This document shows positions 15,709 through 23,940 of a stretch of 34,783 bases of DNA, one piece after another; position 1 is the stretch's first letter, and each line of letters opens with the position of its first letter. This DNA is from BAIKAL-G1 sp943369525 (lineage in GTDB: Bacteria; Cyanobacteriota; Cyanobacteriia; PCC-6307; Cyanobiaceae), in the NCBI GenBank assembly GCA_943369525.1, contig CALRNL020000015.1, forward strand, positions 1-34,783. Reading direction: 5' to 3'. The notes below the pieces were generated by a model. That model made no database searches. It was not told the DNA's origin and was given only the letters and a program-made list of their open reading frames with translations. The position numbers and the translations under genes were made by a program.

Positions 15709-15933
15709 TCAGCGTTTGGAGCGGGGCCTAGGCCCAGGGCGCTTGGGCCCAGGAGGGTTGGGCTCGGGGCCAGCCTCCAACCTGGGGGCGGCAGCCCCGG
15801 CAAACAACCACAGGCCCAGGGCCAGCAGCAGCCAAGCAAGCCAATGGAGCTCCAACACGCCCTGGGCGAGCTGCATCAGCGGCGTCAACAGCCAATGGTT
15901 GAACGTGAGCAACAGCAGCAGCAACCAGGCCAT
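15709..15933 (-). CDS. Small membrane protein
   Basis: 74 residues from an ATG at 15933. Two hydrophobic helices (WLLLLLLTFNHWLLTPL and LAWLLLALGLWLFAG) are followed by a proline-rich, strongly basic tail (PKRPGPRPRSKR). It lies 42 bases downstream of sua5 on the same strand and probably shares its transcript. No family is recognised. Its compact form and its place at the end of a tight operon support a real gene. Confidence 0.6.
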   Translation of the reverse strand: MAWLLLLLLTFNHWLLTPLMQLAQGVLELHWLAWLLLALGLWLFAGAAAPRLEAGPEPNPPGPKRPGPRPRSKR

Positions 15934-15975
15934 CGATCCCCCAAATCCACCAATCCAACCGCTGACGTGCCGGGG

Positions 15976-16698
15976 TTAGGCCCCAGCCAGCAGGTCTCTG
16001 GGCATCAGAGCACCGGCGCGAAGAATCTGCCAATGGCCGGCATCCCTTGTGAGGGGATTGGCCCCTGGAGCCCCAGGGCTGGCCCCCGGGCCTGGGGGGC
16101 CGCCTGCCGCGGCGTCTTCGCCTTCCCGTTCAGGGCTGGCTTGCCCGTTGGGCCCGGTCCAGGCCAGAACCGTGCTCGGCTGGCCGCTGCCCTCGGGCCA
16201 GGGGAGCGGGCCCAGCAGGGGGAGCTCGGCGAACAGGGCCGCCGCCTGCGCCGCCGTGGTGCAGGGGGGTTCGCTGGAGCGGTTGGCGCTGGTGGTGGCC
16301 AGGGGGCCGCTGCGGCGCAGCAAGTCCAGGGCAACCGGACAGGCCGGGATCCGCAGACCCAGGCTGGAGCCGGCGCCATGCAACGCCTGGGCCACCGGCC
16401 CCCGGGCCGGCAGGACCAGGGTGACGGCCCCCGGCCAACAGCGCTCGGCCATGGCCCGCCATCGGGCCTCAATCGGGACCCCTAGGGCGGCAAACAGGGA
16501 TTCGGCATCGGCGCCCATCAGGATCATCGGCTTGCGGGCCGGCCGTTGCTTCAGCTGCCAGAGCTGGGCGGCGGCCTCCGGACGGGCGGCCAGGGCCGGC
16601 ACCGTGTCGGTGGGGAACAGGGCCGCCGAACCGGCCCGGAGCCGGTCGGCCAGCCCCGCTGCAGCCAACACATGGCCTGGAACGGGGGGCTCAACCAT
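15976..16698 (-). CDS. L-threonylcarbamoyladenylate synthase (Sua5/YciO/YrdC family)
   Basis: 240 residues from an ATG at 16698, whose start overlaps the end of prmC by 8 bases. Family signs are AALFPTDTVPALAARP, LKQRPARKPM, a conserved WPGAVTLVLPA and LATTSANRS, all in the expected order. The enzyme makes threonylcarbamoyl-AMP from threonine, bicarbonate and ATP, the first step of the t6A37 modification of ANN-decoding tRNAs. The C-terminal 60 residues (glycine/proline-rich, then a basic end) are variable and lack the full Sua5 extra domain, so it is closer to the short YrdC form. Translational coupling with prmC is likely. Confidence 0.88.
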   Translation of the reverse strand: MVEPPVPGHVLAAAGLADRLRAGSAALFPTDTVPALAARPEAAAQLWQLKQRPARKPMILMGADAESLFAALGVPIEARWRAMAERCWPGAVTLVLPARGPVAQALHGAGSSLGLRIPACPVALDLLRRSGPLATTSANRSSEPPCTTAAQAAALFAELPLLGPLPWPEGSGQPSTVLAWTGPNGQASPEREGEDAAAGGPPGPGASPGAPGANPLTRDAGHWQILRAGALMPRDLLAGA

Positions 16699-17707
16699 GG
16701 CCCCCTCCCCCGGGCAGGCCCGACCGGTCGCCAGGGCCGGCCCCCGGCGGATCGGCCGCCAGGGCGGGTCGGCGGGCCTGGACAAAACGCCAGTGACCCT
16801 CCAGGTCTGGGTGGGGCTGGATCGCCTCGAGGCCCTGGTCGGCCAACAGGGCCTGCACGGCGTCGGATTGGTCGTGGTGGTGCTCGAGCAGCAACCAGCC
16901 GCCCGGGGCCAGAGCCTGGGGAGCCCCGGCGGCAATGGCCCGCAGGGCATCAAGACCATCTGGGCCGCCATCGAGGGCCAGGGGGGGTTCGTGGTCTCGC
17001 ACCACCGGCGCGAGCTGCTGCCAAACCGAGGTGGGGATATAGGGGGGGTTGCTCAAGACCAGATCCAGCCGGCCCCATTCCGGCTGCAGGGGCTGCCACC
17101 AGGAGCCCTGGCGCAGGGTCACCCGGCCAGCGGATCCCTGGCGTTCCAGGTTGGCGCCAGCCTGGGCGAGGGCGATCCCACTGCAATCCACGGCCAGACC
17201 CTGGCTAGCGGGCAGCAGCTGGGCCAGGGCCAGGGCCAGGCAGCCGGATCCGGTGCCGAGGTCGGCCCAGAGCAGGGGCGGCGAGCCTGGCCGATTCCCC
17301 AGCCCCAAGGCCTGAACCAGCTCAATCAGCAGCTCGGTTTCCTGGCGGGGGATCAACACTCCCGGCCCCACGGTCAGTTCAAAGTCGCGCCAGGGCGTGA
17401 TTCCCACCAGGTATTGCAAGGGGGTGGCCGCCTGCAGATGCTGGCTCCAGAGCGCCTCGATCTCCCCGAGGCCGCAGCGCAGGGCCACCGGCTGGCCCGG
17501 GTCTAGGCGCAGGCGCTGGAGCTGGCTCCAGCCCAACCCGCCGGCAAAGTCCAAAAGCCAATCGAAATCAACCGGGCTGCCACCGCGCTGCAGTTGGCTC
17601 CGGCGCCAGGCGAGCAGGGCCTCCGCGCCGATTAACCCCGTTGCCGGCCCCAAGCCCCCAACTGCGGTCCGCGCCCATGGCAACTCTCCGGTCGACGCTT
17701 CAGCCAA
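16691..17707 (-). CDS. prmC: Peptide chain release factor N5-glutamine methyltransferase
   Basis: 338 residues from a TTG at 17707; a GGAG lies about 13 bases upstream. The N-terminal helical domain contains TPLQYLVGITPWRDFELTVG and VLIPRQETELLIEL, typical of PrmC. The methyltransferase domain has the SAM-binding DLGTGSG (149-155) and the catalytic NPPY (220-223). The enzyme methylates the glutamine of the GGQ motif in release factors RF1 and RF2. The C-terminal 25 residues are glycine/proline-rich and run 8 bases into sua5. It stands downstream of dprA in a minus-strand series, with a small hairpin (17724-17744) just before its start. Confidence 0.92.
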   Translation of the reverse strand: MAEASTGELPWARTAVGGLGPATGLIGAEALLAWRRSQLQRGGSPVDFDWLLDFAGGLGWSQLQRLRLDPGQPVALRCGLGEIEALWSQHLQAATPLQYLVGITPWRDFELTVGPGVLIPRQETELLIELVQALGLGNRPGSPPLLWADLGTGSGCLALALAQLLPASQGLAVDCSGIALAQAGANLERQGSAGRVTLRQGSWWQPLQPEWGRLDLVLSNPPYIPTSVWQQLAPVVRDHEPPLALDGGPDGLDALRAIAAGAPQALAPGGWLLLEHHHDQSDAVQALLADQGLEAIQPHPDLEGHWRFVQARRPALAADPPGAGPGDRSGLPGGGGHG

Positions 17708-17723
17708 CGGCCTAGCCCACTCC

Positions 17724-17744
17724 GTTGTTCATTTCCTGAACAAC
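17724..17744. repeat. Hairpin between dprA and prmC
   Basis: Arms GTTGTTCA and TGAACAAC (8 bases, perfect) with loop TTTCC. It is AT-rich within very GC-rich DNA and ends 16 bases upstream of the prmC start codon on the minus strand. It could modulate prmC translation or mark a weak terminator after dprA; there is no T-tract on the minus strand. Confidence 0.5.
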
Positions 17745-17969
17745 TTTGTAGCTCAGGACGGAGCCAGCTCCGCCGCCCATGCCTGAGCCAGGGCCTTCCC
17801 AGGACCTCTGGCAATCCCTCAGGACTTGCCTCAGGGCTTGCCGCTGAGCATGGCTCCAAGAATTCCGCAGCCAAGGCCCATGCCAAGCCACCACCCCAGC
17901 CCCTCGGCTCCCAGGAGCCCAGCGGCCGGCGCAGAGGGGCCTCAGCCCATCGCCTACTTGGGAAAGCGA

Positions 17970-19475
17970 CTACATCGGGCTCCACCAAAGCCCGGGCTCG
18001 GCCCGTAGCTGCCCCTGTAGTTCCAGCTCCAGCAGGGCCTGGGCGGCGGCGGCGGCACCCAGGTCGAGGCGCTCGCAAACCTGCTCCAAGGATGCCCCGG
18101 CGCCCACCGCCGCCAGCAGGGCCCGCTGGGCTCCACCGAGGACACCGGCGCCAGGGGCGTCTGGGCCGCTTGCAGCCCCTAGCCGCTCGCTGGGGGCTGC
18201 TGCAGCGGGGCTGGCGAGGCCAGGCCGGGCCAGCAGGGGGCCAGGCCCCAGCTGGCGCACCAGATCGGCCGGATCGAGCAGCACGCTGGCGCCGCAGGCG
18301 AGCAGGCGATTGCTGCCGGCGGCCGAGGGCTTGCCCGCATCGGCCGGCACCGCCCAGAGGGGCAGGCCCTGGTCCCAGGCCAGGGAGGCCGAATGGAGGG
18401 CGCCACTCTGCTCGGGGCACTCGACCACCACCACGGCCTGGGCCAGGCCCACCTGGAGCCGGTTGCGGCTGGCGAAGTGGCCCGGGTGCACGGACGTGCC
18501 AGGGGGTTGCTCGCTGACCAGCAGCCCCGCTTCAGCCACCTGGGCCTGGAGGCTGTGGTGGTGGCGGGGATAGGCCCGCTCCAGGGGGGTGCCAAGCACG
18601 GCCACCGGCACACCGCCCGCGGCCAGGCAGCCCTGGTGAACGGCCCCATCGATCCCCTCGGCCAGGCCACTCACCACCGGCCAGCCCGCCCCCGCCAGGG
18701 CCGATCCCAGGGTCCGCGCCATGGCCAACCCATGGCGGGACGGACGGCGGGTGCCGACCACGGCCACGGCCCGGCGTTGGCGCAGGGGCGCCCAGAGCTG
18801 GCCGTGGCCCTGCCAGTGGAGCTGCAGGGGGGGCCGGGCCAGGGCCGTGAGGGCCCTGGGCCAGGCCGGATCGCCAGGCAGCAGGCGCCGGTGGCGACCC
18901 CAGCCGGCCAAGCGCTCGCCGCGATCCGGCTGACCGAGGGGATCGGCCCCCCAGCCCTGGCGGTAGGTCTTGACCTGCTCCAGCAGACGACCGCGGACTC
19001 CGGCCCGCTCGGCCAGGGCATCGAGGGGGGCCCGCCAGGCGTGATCCAAGCCGCCAAAGGCCGCCTGCAGGCGGGCCAGCCGCTGCCAGCCAATGCCAGG
19101 GCAGCCACACCAGAGCAGCCACCAGAGGCGCTGCCGCTGGGGCCAGGGGCCAGGGGGCGGAAACGGGCCCGGACTGGCCACCAGCACCAGGGGGGCCGGA
19201 GGCTGCTGGCCTGGGGCCTGGGGGGTTGGGGCCTGGGGGGCTGGGGCCTGGGGAAGCAGGGCCGGCAAGCCGTGCTGGAGCGCCGCAACGGCCAGGGGGG
19301 CCGCGGGCACGGGATCAGCAGGCCCGGGCTGCGCGAGCGGCGAGCATCCCGGCATCGGGGCTCCTGGCGAGGGAGCACCAGCCCGTGGCCCCCCAAAGCG
19401 ACCAACCCCCACCACCACCGCGCCGGCCCCTGCCAGCCGAACCCCGGCGCGGGACCCCAAAGGACGATCCGCCAC
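17970..19475 (-). CDS. dprA: DNA processing protein DprA/Smf
   Basis: 501 residues from a GTG at 19475. The first 120 residues are a low-complexity alanine/proline region, partly encoded by a short tandem repeat, so translation may really begin closer to RLWWLLWCG. A helix-hairpin region follows, then the DprA Rossmann core: AVVGTRRPSRHG, PVVSGLAEGIDGAVHQGCL, VPVAVLGTPLERAYPRHH, FASRNRLQVGLAQAVVVVE, SGALHSASLA and PLWAVPAD. The C-terminal 60 residues form a winged-helix-like domain. DprA loads RecA onto incoming single-stranded DNA during natural transformation. It follows the thioesterase gene by 34 bases and precedes prmC. Confidence 0.9.
   Translation of the reverse strand: MADRPLGSRAGVRLAGAGAVVVGVGRFGGPRAGAPSPGAPMPGCSPLAQPGPADPVPAAPLAVAALQHGLPALLPQAPAPQAPTPQAPGQQPPAPLVLVASPGPFPPPGPWPQRQRLWWLLWCGCPGIGWQRLARLQAAFGGLDHAWRAPLDALAERAGVRGRLLEQVKTYRQGWGADPLGQPDRGERLAGWGRHRRLLPGDPAWPRALTALARPPLQLHWQGHGQLWAPLRQRRAVAVVGTRRPSRHGLAMARTLGSALAGAGWPVVSGLAEGIDGAVHQGCLAAGGVPVAVLGTPLERAYPRHHHSLQAQVAEAGLLVSEQPPGTSVHPGHFASRNRLQVGLAQAVVVVECPEQSGALHSASLAWDQGLPLWAVPADAGKPSAAGSNRLLACGASVLLDPADLVRQLGPGPLLARPGLASPAAAAPSERLGAASGPDAPGAGVLGGAQRALLAAVGAGASLEQVCERLDLGAAAAAQALLELELQGQLRAEPGLWWSPM
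19209..19255. repeat. Short tandem repeat inside the dprA N-terminal region
   Basis: About three copies of a roughly 15-base unit of the form GGGGCCTGGGGGG plus TTG or CTG (plus strand). On the minus strand it encodes APAPQAPTPQAPGQQ within the proline-rich leader of DprA. Such repeats are prone to slip, so the number of units may vary between strains. Confidence 0.65.
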
Positions 19476-19481
19476 TCCCCA

Positions 19482-19487
19482 GCCACC
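19482..19487 (-). promoter_or_regulatory. Possible -10 box upstream of dprA
   Basis: A minus-strand TATAGT-type hexamer lies in the AT-rich tract (about 19,480-19,505) between the thioesterase stop and the dprA GTG. The exact position is approximate and no clear -35 element is seen. The tract stands out in GC-rich DNA. Confidence 0.25.
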
Positions 19488-19509
19488 AGTAGCTTTGTAC
19501 TATACACCC

Positions 19510-19953
19510 TTACTGGCCGGGCTTGGGTCCGGCGTGGAGACGTTCGATCGCGGACGCCAGGTCGGCGGGAGGCTGGCGGATCAGGCGGCGCTGGGCGCCT
19601 CCCGGGGAGAGCGCCACCAGCACCAGCTCCACCCTTGCTTCCGCCGCCACGGCCCCATCGGGGGCGATGAACTGGCTCCTCCAGGGCAGGCGCAGCCCCG
19701 CCCGGCGCTCCACCCGGCTCAGCAGCTCCACCTGGTCGCCATGGAGCAGGGCCTGGCGGTAGTCGATCGCCAGGGACACCACCGGCAGCTCCAGGCCCTG
19801 GGCCGACAAATCGCAATAGGCCAGCCCCACCTGCTGCAGGGCCTCCACCCGGGCCTCCTCCAGCCAGGCCAGGTAGGCGCCATGCCACATCACGCCCGCA
19901 TGGTCGGTGTGCTGGGGTAATACCCGGCGCCGCAGGGACCAGGCCCGTTCCAT
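19510..19953 (-). CDS. Hotdog-fold acyl-CoA thioesterase, possibly DHNA-CoA thioesterase
   Basis: 147 residues from an ATG at 19953; an ATG seven codons earlier (19974) is also in frame. The N-terminal block VLPQHTDHAGVMWHGAYLAW followed by LEEARVEAL is the 4-hydroxybenzoyl-CoA thioesterase signature, with the aspartate of TDHAG as catalytic residue. In cyanobacteria a member of this group (Slr0204 type) hydrolyses 1,4-dihydroxy-2-naphthoyl-CoA in phylloquinone synthesis for photosystem I, which is the most likely role here. A general YbgC-like thioesterase is the alternative. It is the first gene of the minus-strand series leading to dprA and prmC, divergent from the universal stress protein gene. 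Confidence 0.82.
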   Translation of the reverse strand: MERAWSLRRRVLPQHTDHAGVMWHGAYLAWLEEARVEALQQVGLAYCDLSAQGLELPVVSLAIDYRQALLHGDQVELLSRVERRAGLRLPWRSQFIAPDGAVAAEARVELVLVALSPGGAQRRLIRQPPADLASAIERLHAGPKPGQ

Positions 19954-20022
19954 TACGTCCTTTTCGCTATGCACGGGTGGCTTGGAAGTTCGCCATAGGC
20001 TGCCAGCAGCTTCCGACTGGCC

Positions 20023-20874
20023 GTGTTTCGCAACCTGCTAATCGCCGATTCCGGCAAGGGTCACGTCGAAGAAATGGTGCGGATGCTGCGCGCCATCCCG
20101 GTGCTGCGCCAGGCCCGGCTCAACCTCCTGCATGTGGTGCCGGAACAGGCGGGTTCCGATTTCCAGGAGCATTGGCAAAAGGCCGCCGGCCTGGTGGCCG
20201 AGGCCGTGCAGCGCCTGGGCCTCAATCCCAGTGAAATCAACACGATCATTCGCCAGGGCGACACCAAGCAGACCGTGCTCAAAGTGGCCGACGAGCTCGA
20301 TGCCGACCTGATCTTGATGGGTTCGCGGGGCCTGAGCCGGCTGCAGTCGATCCTCAGCAACAGCGCCAGCCAGTACATCTTCCAGCTCTCGACCCGGCCG
20401 ATGCTGCTGGTGCGCGACGACCTCTACGTGCGCCACATCAACCGGGTGATGGTGACGATCGATGGCACCGGAGTGGGCGATGACGCCCTCAAAATCGCCT
20501 GCGAGCTGGTGCGCGAGATCCCCGGTGGCAGCCTCACCGGCATCCACATCAGCCGCCAAGACATCACCCCCTCCCGCGGCGGCCTCTCCCCCGCCGATGA
20601 GGTGTTGCAGAAGGCGGTGCTGCGGGCCCGCAGCTTTGGCGTTGAGCTAAAAGCGATCCACACCACCGGCGACATCGGCCGGGGCGTGTGCGCGGCCGCG
20701 GAAGCCGAGAAGGCCGACCTGATGGTGATTGCCTCCCAGGACCGCCGGCCCCTGGTGGCCCGGGCCCTGGTCGATATCGACCGCCTACTGGGCAGCTCGG
20801 TGAGCGACTACATCCGCGTGCATGCGCCGGCACCGGTGCTGCTGGTGCGCGAACCGGAAGGGAGCCGCGCCTGA
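20023..20874 (+). CDS. Universal stress protein, tandem UspA domains
   Basis: 283 residues from a GTG at 20023 (FRNLLIADSGKG). Two Usp domains follow one another: about 1-138 with DADLILMGSRGLSRLQSILS, and about 142-280 with ADLMVIASQDRRP, each ending in a PxLLVR strand (RPMLLVRDD, APVLLVREP). The first domain keeps the GxxG of the ATP-binding loop, but the later G(S/T) is replaced by NS. The second lacks the glycine loop, so nucleotide binding may be limited to domain one or lost. Usp proteins help cells survive stress by mechanisms that vary. The gene converges with psbM. Confidence 0.85.
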   Translation: MFRNLLIADSGKGHVEEMVRMLRAIPVLRQARLNLLHVVPEQAGSDFQEHWQKAAGLVAEAVQRLGLNPSEINTIIRQGDTKQTVLKVADELDADLILMGSRGLSRLQSILSNSASQYIFQLSTRPMLLVRDDLYVRHINRVMVTIDGTGVGDDALKIACELVREIPGGSLTGIHISRQDITPSRGGLSPADEVLQKAVLRARSFGVELKAIHTTGDIGRGVCAAAEAEKADLMVIASQDRRPLVARALVDIDRLLGSSVSDYIRVHAPAPVLLVREPEGSRA

Positions 20875-21050
20875 GGGTCTGCCCCGAACAGGGGGCCAGG
20901 CGAGCACATAGGGAAACGGAACCCAACGGGCCCGGACCAACCGGTCCTGCCTGTCCCCTGGACCCACGGAAGGGCCGCAGCCAAACGGGCTTGGCGGGAC
21001 AAGCACCCTGCCAGCTGGGCCAGGGGGCCAATCAGGCAGCCGCTAGAGCC

Positions 21051-21155
21051 TCAGCTCTGGCGGCTGTTGGTCTGGATGTAGAGGATGATCAGAAAAACCG
21101 CTGGAACCAGCACGAACATCAGGCTGGCCACGAAGCCGAGATCGTTGGTTTCCAT
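21051..21155 (-). CDS. psbM: Photosystem II reaction centre protein M
   Basis: 34 residues from an ATG at 21155. The sequence begins METNDLGFVASLMF and ends LIILYIQTNSRQS, matching PsbM almost residue for residue in start, single membrane helix and hydrophilic end. PsbM sits at the photosystem II dimer interface in the thylakoid membrane. A longer upstream open frame exists but is not coding. It lies 149 bases downstream of the ferredoxin gene on the same strand, so it may use its own promoter or share that transcript. Confidence 0.95.
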   Translation of the reverse strand: METNDLGFVASLMFVLVPAVFLIILYIQTNSRQS

Positions 21156-21304
21156 TGCAGATCGCTGGAGCTGAGCGACCGTATCACCGCTGATGGGCCC
21201 GATCCCGCCCGCTTCACCGCCCGTTGTGGTTGGCGGCCCGCACCCAGACCAGGCAAACCGGGCCTGGCCCCAGGGGCGGGCTGGGGCAAACCTGCTGGAA
21301 GGCC

Positions 21305-21757
21305 CTAGCCCGGGCCCTGGGGATCGGCTTCCCCCTCTGCCAGCTCTTCCTGCTCGCCGGGGGCCGGTTCCACCACGGGCCAGGCCGTGGGGCCCGCTGG
21401 CAGGGGCTCCTGGCGGGCCGCCGCCACCAGGGCTTCGGCATCGGCCAGACCCACCTGGGGCCTGGTCAACACCATCAAAGACTCCTGCACCAGGGCCTGA
21501 CAGGCCAGGCGCCAGCCCTCGGGCCGTCGCTGGAGCTTGCGCTCCTCCACGCCGGTGCGGGGCGAGAGGCTGCCGGGGGAGCTGTTCCCCACCACCTCGA
21601 CGAAACAGGTGATGCACTGGCCGCAGCCGCCGCAATTGCCGAGCTTGCCCTTGAGGCCATACAACTCAATCCCCTCGCGCAGGGCCACTTCGCGCAGGTT
21701 TTCGCCGGGATAACACTCCACATCCCGACCCTCACGCACAAATCGGATCACGGGCAT
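21305..21757 (-). CDS. [2Fe-2S] ferredoxin with C-terminal extension
   Basis: 150 residues from an ATG at 21757. Residues 1-95 form a beta-grasp ferredoxin: MPVIRFVREGRDVECYPGEN, then LGNCGGCGQCITCFVEV and GWRLACQ. The likely cluster ligands are Cys42, Cys48, Cys51 and Cys86 (C-x5-C-x2-C-xn-C); Cys45 is an additional cysteine within the loop. LSPRT before the last cysteine is typical of the group. The last 55 residues are acidic and proline-rich without a recognised fold. It is divergent from psbB and followed by psbM. The electron partner is unknown; photosynthetic or assembly roles are both possible. Confidence 0.88.
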   Translation of the reverse strand: MPVIRFVREGRDVECYPGENLREVALREGIELYGLKGKLGNCGGCGQCITCFVEVVGNSSPGSLSPRTGVEERKLQRRPEGWRLACQALVQESLMVLTRPQVGLADAEALVAAARQEPLPAGPTAWPVVEPAPGEQEELAEGEADPQGPG

Positions 21758-22011
21758 GGCCAGCTCACTGCGGGATGGATTCCCATTGTGGGCCGGCGCA
21801 AATAATTGCGTTTTGTAAACGCCAGCCAGGGGCCAGACCCGCTGCCCCATCACGGCACGTTTCAGCTGGGCCCGCTGGGGAACGCTCGGCCGGCGGAACC
21901 CCTTACCATCGCCAGCACGGATCGAGCCTTCGTCGGTTTCGATCGTTCTGCCGTCAAGTTCCAGGCAACCCCTGGACACGACGGCTGGTTGTTTCCCCGG
22001 ACCTGAACCCC

Positions 22012-23571
22012 ATGGGATTGCCCTGGTATCGGGTGCATACGGTCGTTATCAACGACCCAGGCCGCCTTCTGGCCGTGCACCTCATGCACACCGCTCTGGT
22101 TGCCGGCTGGGCCGGCTCCATGGCGCTTTACGAGCTCGCCATCTTCGATCCCTCCGACCCGGTGCTCAACCCGATGTGGCGCCAGGGGATGTTCGTGATG
22201 CCCTTCATGGCACGCCTCGGCGTCACGGGTAGCTGGGGCGGCTGGAGCATCACCGGTGAAACCGGTGTTGACCCCGGCTTCTGGAGCTTCGAAGGTGTGG
22301 CCGCAGCCCACATTATTTTCAGCGGCCTGCTTTTCCTGGCCGCCATCTGGCACTGGACCTTCTGGGATCTGGAGATCTGGCAGGACCCCCGCACCGGGGA
22401 ACCCGCCCTAGATCTCCCCAAGATCTTCGGTATCCACCTGCTGCTCGCCGGCCTCGGCTGCTTCGGCTTCGGCGCCTTCCACCTCACAGGGGTGTTTGGT
22501 CCGGGGATGTGGGTGTCCGATGCCTATGGCCTCACTGGACACCTGGAACCGGTGCAGCCGTCCTGGGGACCGGAGGGGTTTAACCCCTTTAACCCAGGCG
22601 GAATCGTGGCCCACCACATTGCCGCCGGCATTGTGGGCATCATCGCCGGCATCTTCCACATCACCAGCCGTCCGCCGGAGCGCCTCTACAAGGCCCTGCG
22701 CATGGGCAACATCGAAACCGTGCTGGCCAGCGCCATTGCCGCTGTGTTCTTCGCGGCCTTCATTGTGGCTGGCACCATGTGGTACGGCGCTGCCGCCACC
22801 CCGGTTGAACTGTTCGGCCCCACCCGTTTCCAGTGGGACCAGAGCTACTTCAAAACCGAGATCAACCGCCGCGTGCAAACGGCCCTCGACAACGGCTCCA
22901 CCAAGGCGGAGGCCTACGCCGCCATCCCCGAGAAGCTGGCCTTCTACGACTACGTCGGCAACAGCCCCGCCAAGGGCGGCCTGTTCCGGGTTGGTCCGAT
23001 GGTGAATGGAGATGGTCTGCCCACCAGCTGGATTGGCCACATCTCCTTCACCGATAAGGAAGGCCGCGATCTTGAGGTGCGTCGCCTGCCCAACTTCTTT
23101 GAGAACTTCCCTGTGGTTCTCGAAGACGCCCAGGGTGTGGTGCGCGCCGACATTCCCTTCCGTCGGGCTGAGGCGAAGTATTCCTTCGAACAGACCGGCG
23201 TCACCGCCACCATCTACGGCGGCGCCCTAGCCGGCCAGACCTTCACCGATCCCGCAGACGTGAAGCGCCTCGCCCGTAAGGCCCAGCTGGGCGAAGGGTT
23301 TGAATTCGACCGCGAGAAGTACCACTCCGATGGCACCTTCCGCAGCTCACCCCGCGGCTGGTTCACCTTCGGCCACGCCGTGTTCGCCCTGCTGTTCTTC
23401 TTCGGCCACATCTGGCACGGTGCCCGCACCCTGTACCGCGACGTGTTCGCTGGTATTGACCCCGATCTGGGCGAACAGGTGGAATTCGGTCTGTTCCAGA
23501 AACTGGGCGACCGCTCCACCCGCAGGCTGCCGGAGGGCTACGTGCCCCCCGCCGGCAGCACCCTTCGCTGA
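22012..23571 (+). CDS. psbB: Photosystem II CP47 chlorophyll-binding protein
   Basis: 519 residues from an ATG at 22012 (MGLPWYRVHTVVINDPGRLL). Six membrane helices carry the chlorophyll-ligand histidines, for example in LLAVHLMHTALVAGW, GVAAAHIIFSGLL, IWHWTFWDLE, FGIHLLLAG, GIVAHHIAAGIVG and FGHAVFALLFFFGHIWHGAR. The large lumenal loop lies between helices five and six. CP47 is the inner antenna that passes excitation energy to the photosystem II reaction centre. The length agrees with the family (about 510-520). It is followed 23 bases later by psbT and presumably co-transcribed with it. Confidence 0.98.
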   Translation: MGLPWYRVHTVVINDPGRLLAVHLMHTALVAGWAGSMALYELAIFDPSDPVLNPMWRQGMFVMPFMARLGVTGSWGGWSITGETGVDPGFWSFEGVAAAHIIFSGLLFLAAIWHWTFWDLEIWQDPRTGEPALDLPKIFGIHLLLAGLGCFGFGAFHLTGVFGPGMWVSDAYGLTGHLEPVQPSWGPEGFNPFNPGGIVAHHIAAGIVGIIAGIFHITSRPPERLYKALRMGNIETVLASAIAAVFFAAFIVAGTMWYGAAATPVELFGPTRFQWDQSYFKTEINRRVQTALDNGSTKAEAYAAIPEKLAFYDYVGNSPAKGGLFRVGPMVNGDGLPTSWIGHISFTDKEGRDLEVRRLPNFFENFPVVLEDAQGVVRADIPFRRAEAKYSFEQTGVTATIYGGALAGQTFTDPADVKRLARKAQLGEGFEFDREKYHSDGTFRSSPRGWFTFGHAVFALLFFFGHIWHGARTLYRDVFAGIDPDLGEQVEFGLFQKLGDRSTRRLPEGYVPPAGSTLR

Positions 23572-23594
23572 CCGCCAGACCCTCGAGGTAACCC

Positions 23595-23690
23595 ATGGAG
23601 AGCTTCGCCTACATCCTGATCCTCACCCTGGCGATCGCCACGTTGTTCTTCGCCATCGCCTTCCGCGATCCCCCGAAGATCGGCAAGTGA
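23595..23690 (+). CDS. psbT: Photosystem II reaction centre protein T
   Basis: 31 residues from an ATG at 23595: MESFAYILILTLAIATLFFA, then IAFRDPPKIGK. This is the standard PsbT form, one membrane helix with a short polar end. PsbT binds near the photosystem II dimer interface and helps stabilise the acceptor side. It follows psbB at 23 bases and is closed by a strong terminator at 23718-23745, which defines a psbB-psbT transcript. Confidence 0.97.
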   Translation: MESFAYILILTLAIATLFFAIAFRDPPKIGK

Positions 23691-23717
23691 TCCCAACGGG
23701 ACCCAGTTGATCCAGCC

Positions 23718-23745
23718 AGCCCCCACCCCGCGGTGGGGGCTTTTT
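23718..23745 (+). terminator. Intrinsic terminator after psbT
   Basis: Arms AGCCCCCACC (23718-23727) and GGTGGGGGCT (23732-23741) form a GC-rich 10-base stem with loop CCGC, directly followed by a run of T. This ends the psbB-psbT transcript. Confidence 0.9.
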
Positions 23746-23940
23746 CATGGCTGCAATGGCGGTGGCATTCGGGCAATAGGAACCGGGAGCGGCCCCTCGG
23801 GGGCAGGCCAGCAGCCCCGCCCCGGGGCGTGCCTCGGGGGTCTGCTTCCGATAGACGCTGAGACCCATTGCGGCGTAGCCCTTCTCAACGGGGCATCTTG
23901 TGTCTACACTTGAACTGATCGCAGATGCGGTGATTAGGGC

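Noticed and set aside
16049..17506. A 485-codon plus-strand open frame over sua5 and prmC
   Set aside because: It is low-complexity and antisense to two clearly recognised genes.
17712..17894. A 60-codon minus-strand open frame between dprA and prmC
   Set aside because: It has no recognisable domain or ribosome site, and part of it is formed by the hairpin sequence.
18393..19670. A 425-codon plus-strand open frame over dprA
   Set aside because: It is antisense to the DprA Rossmann core and has no domain.
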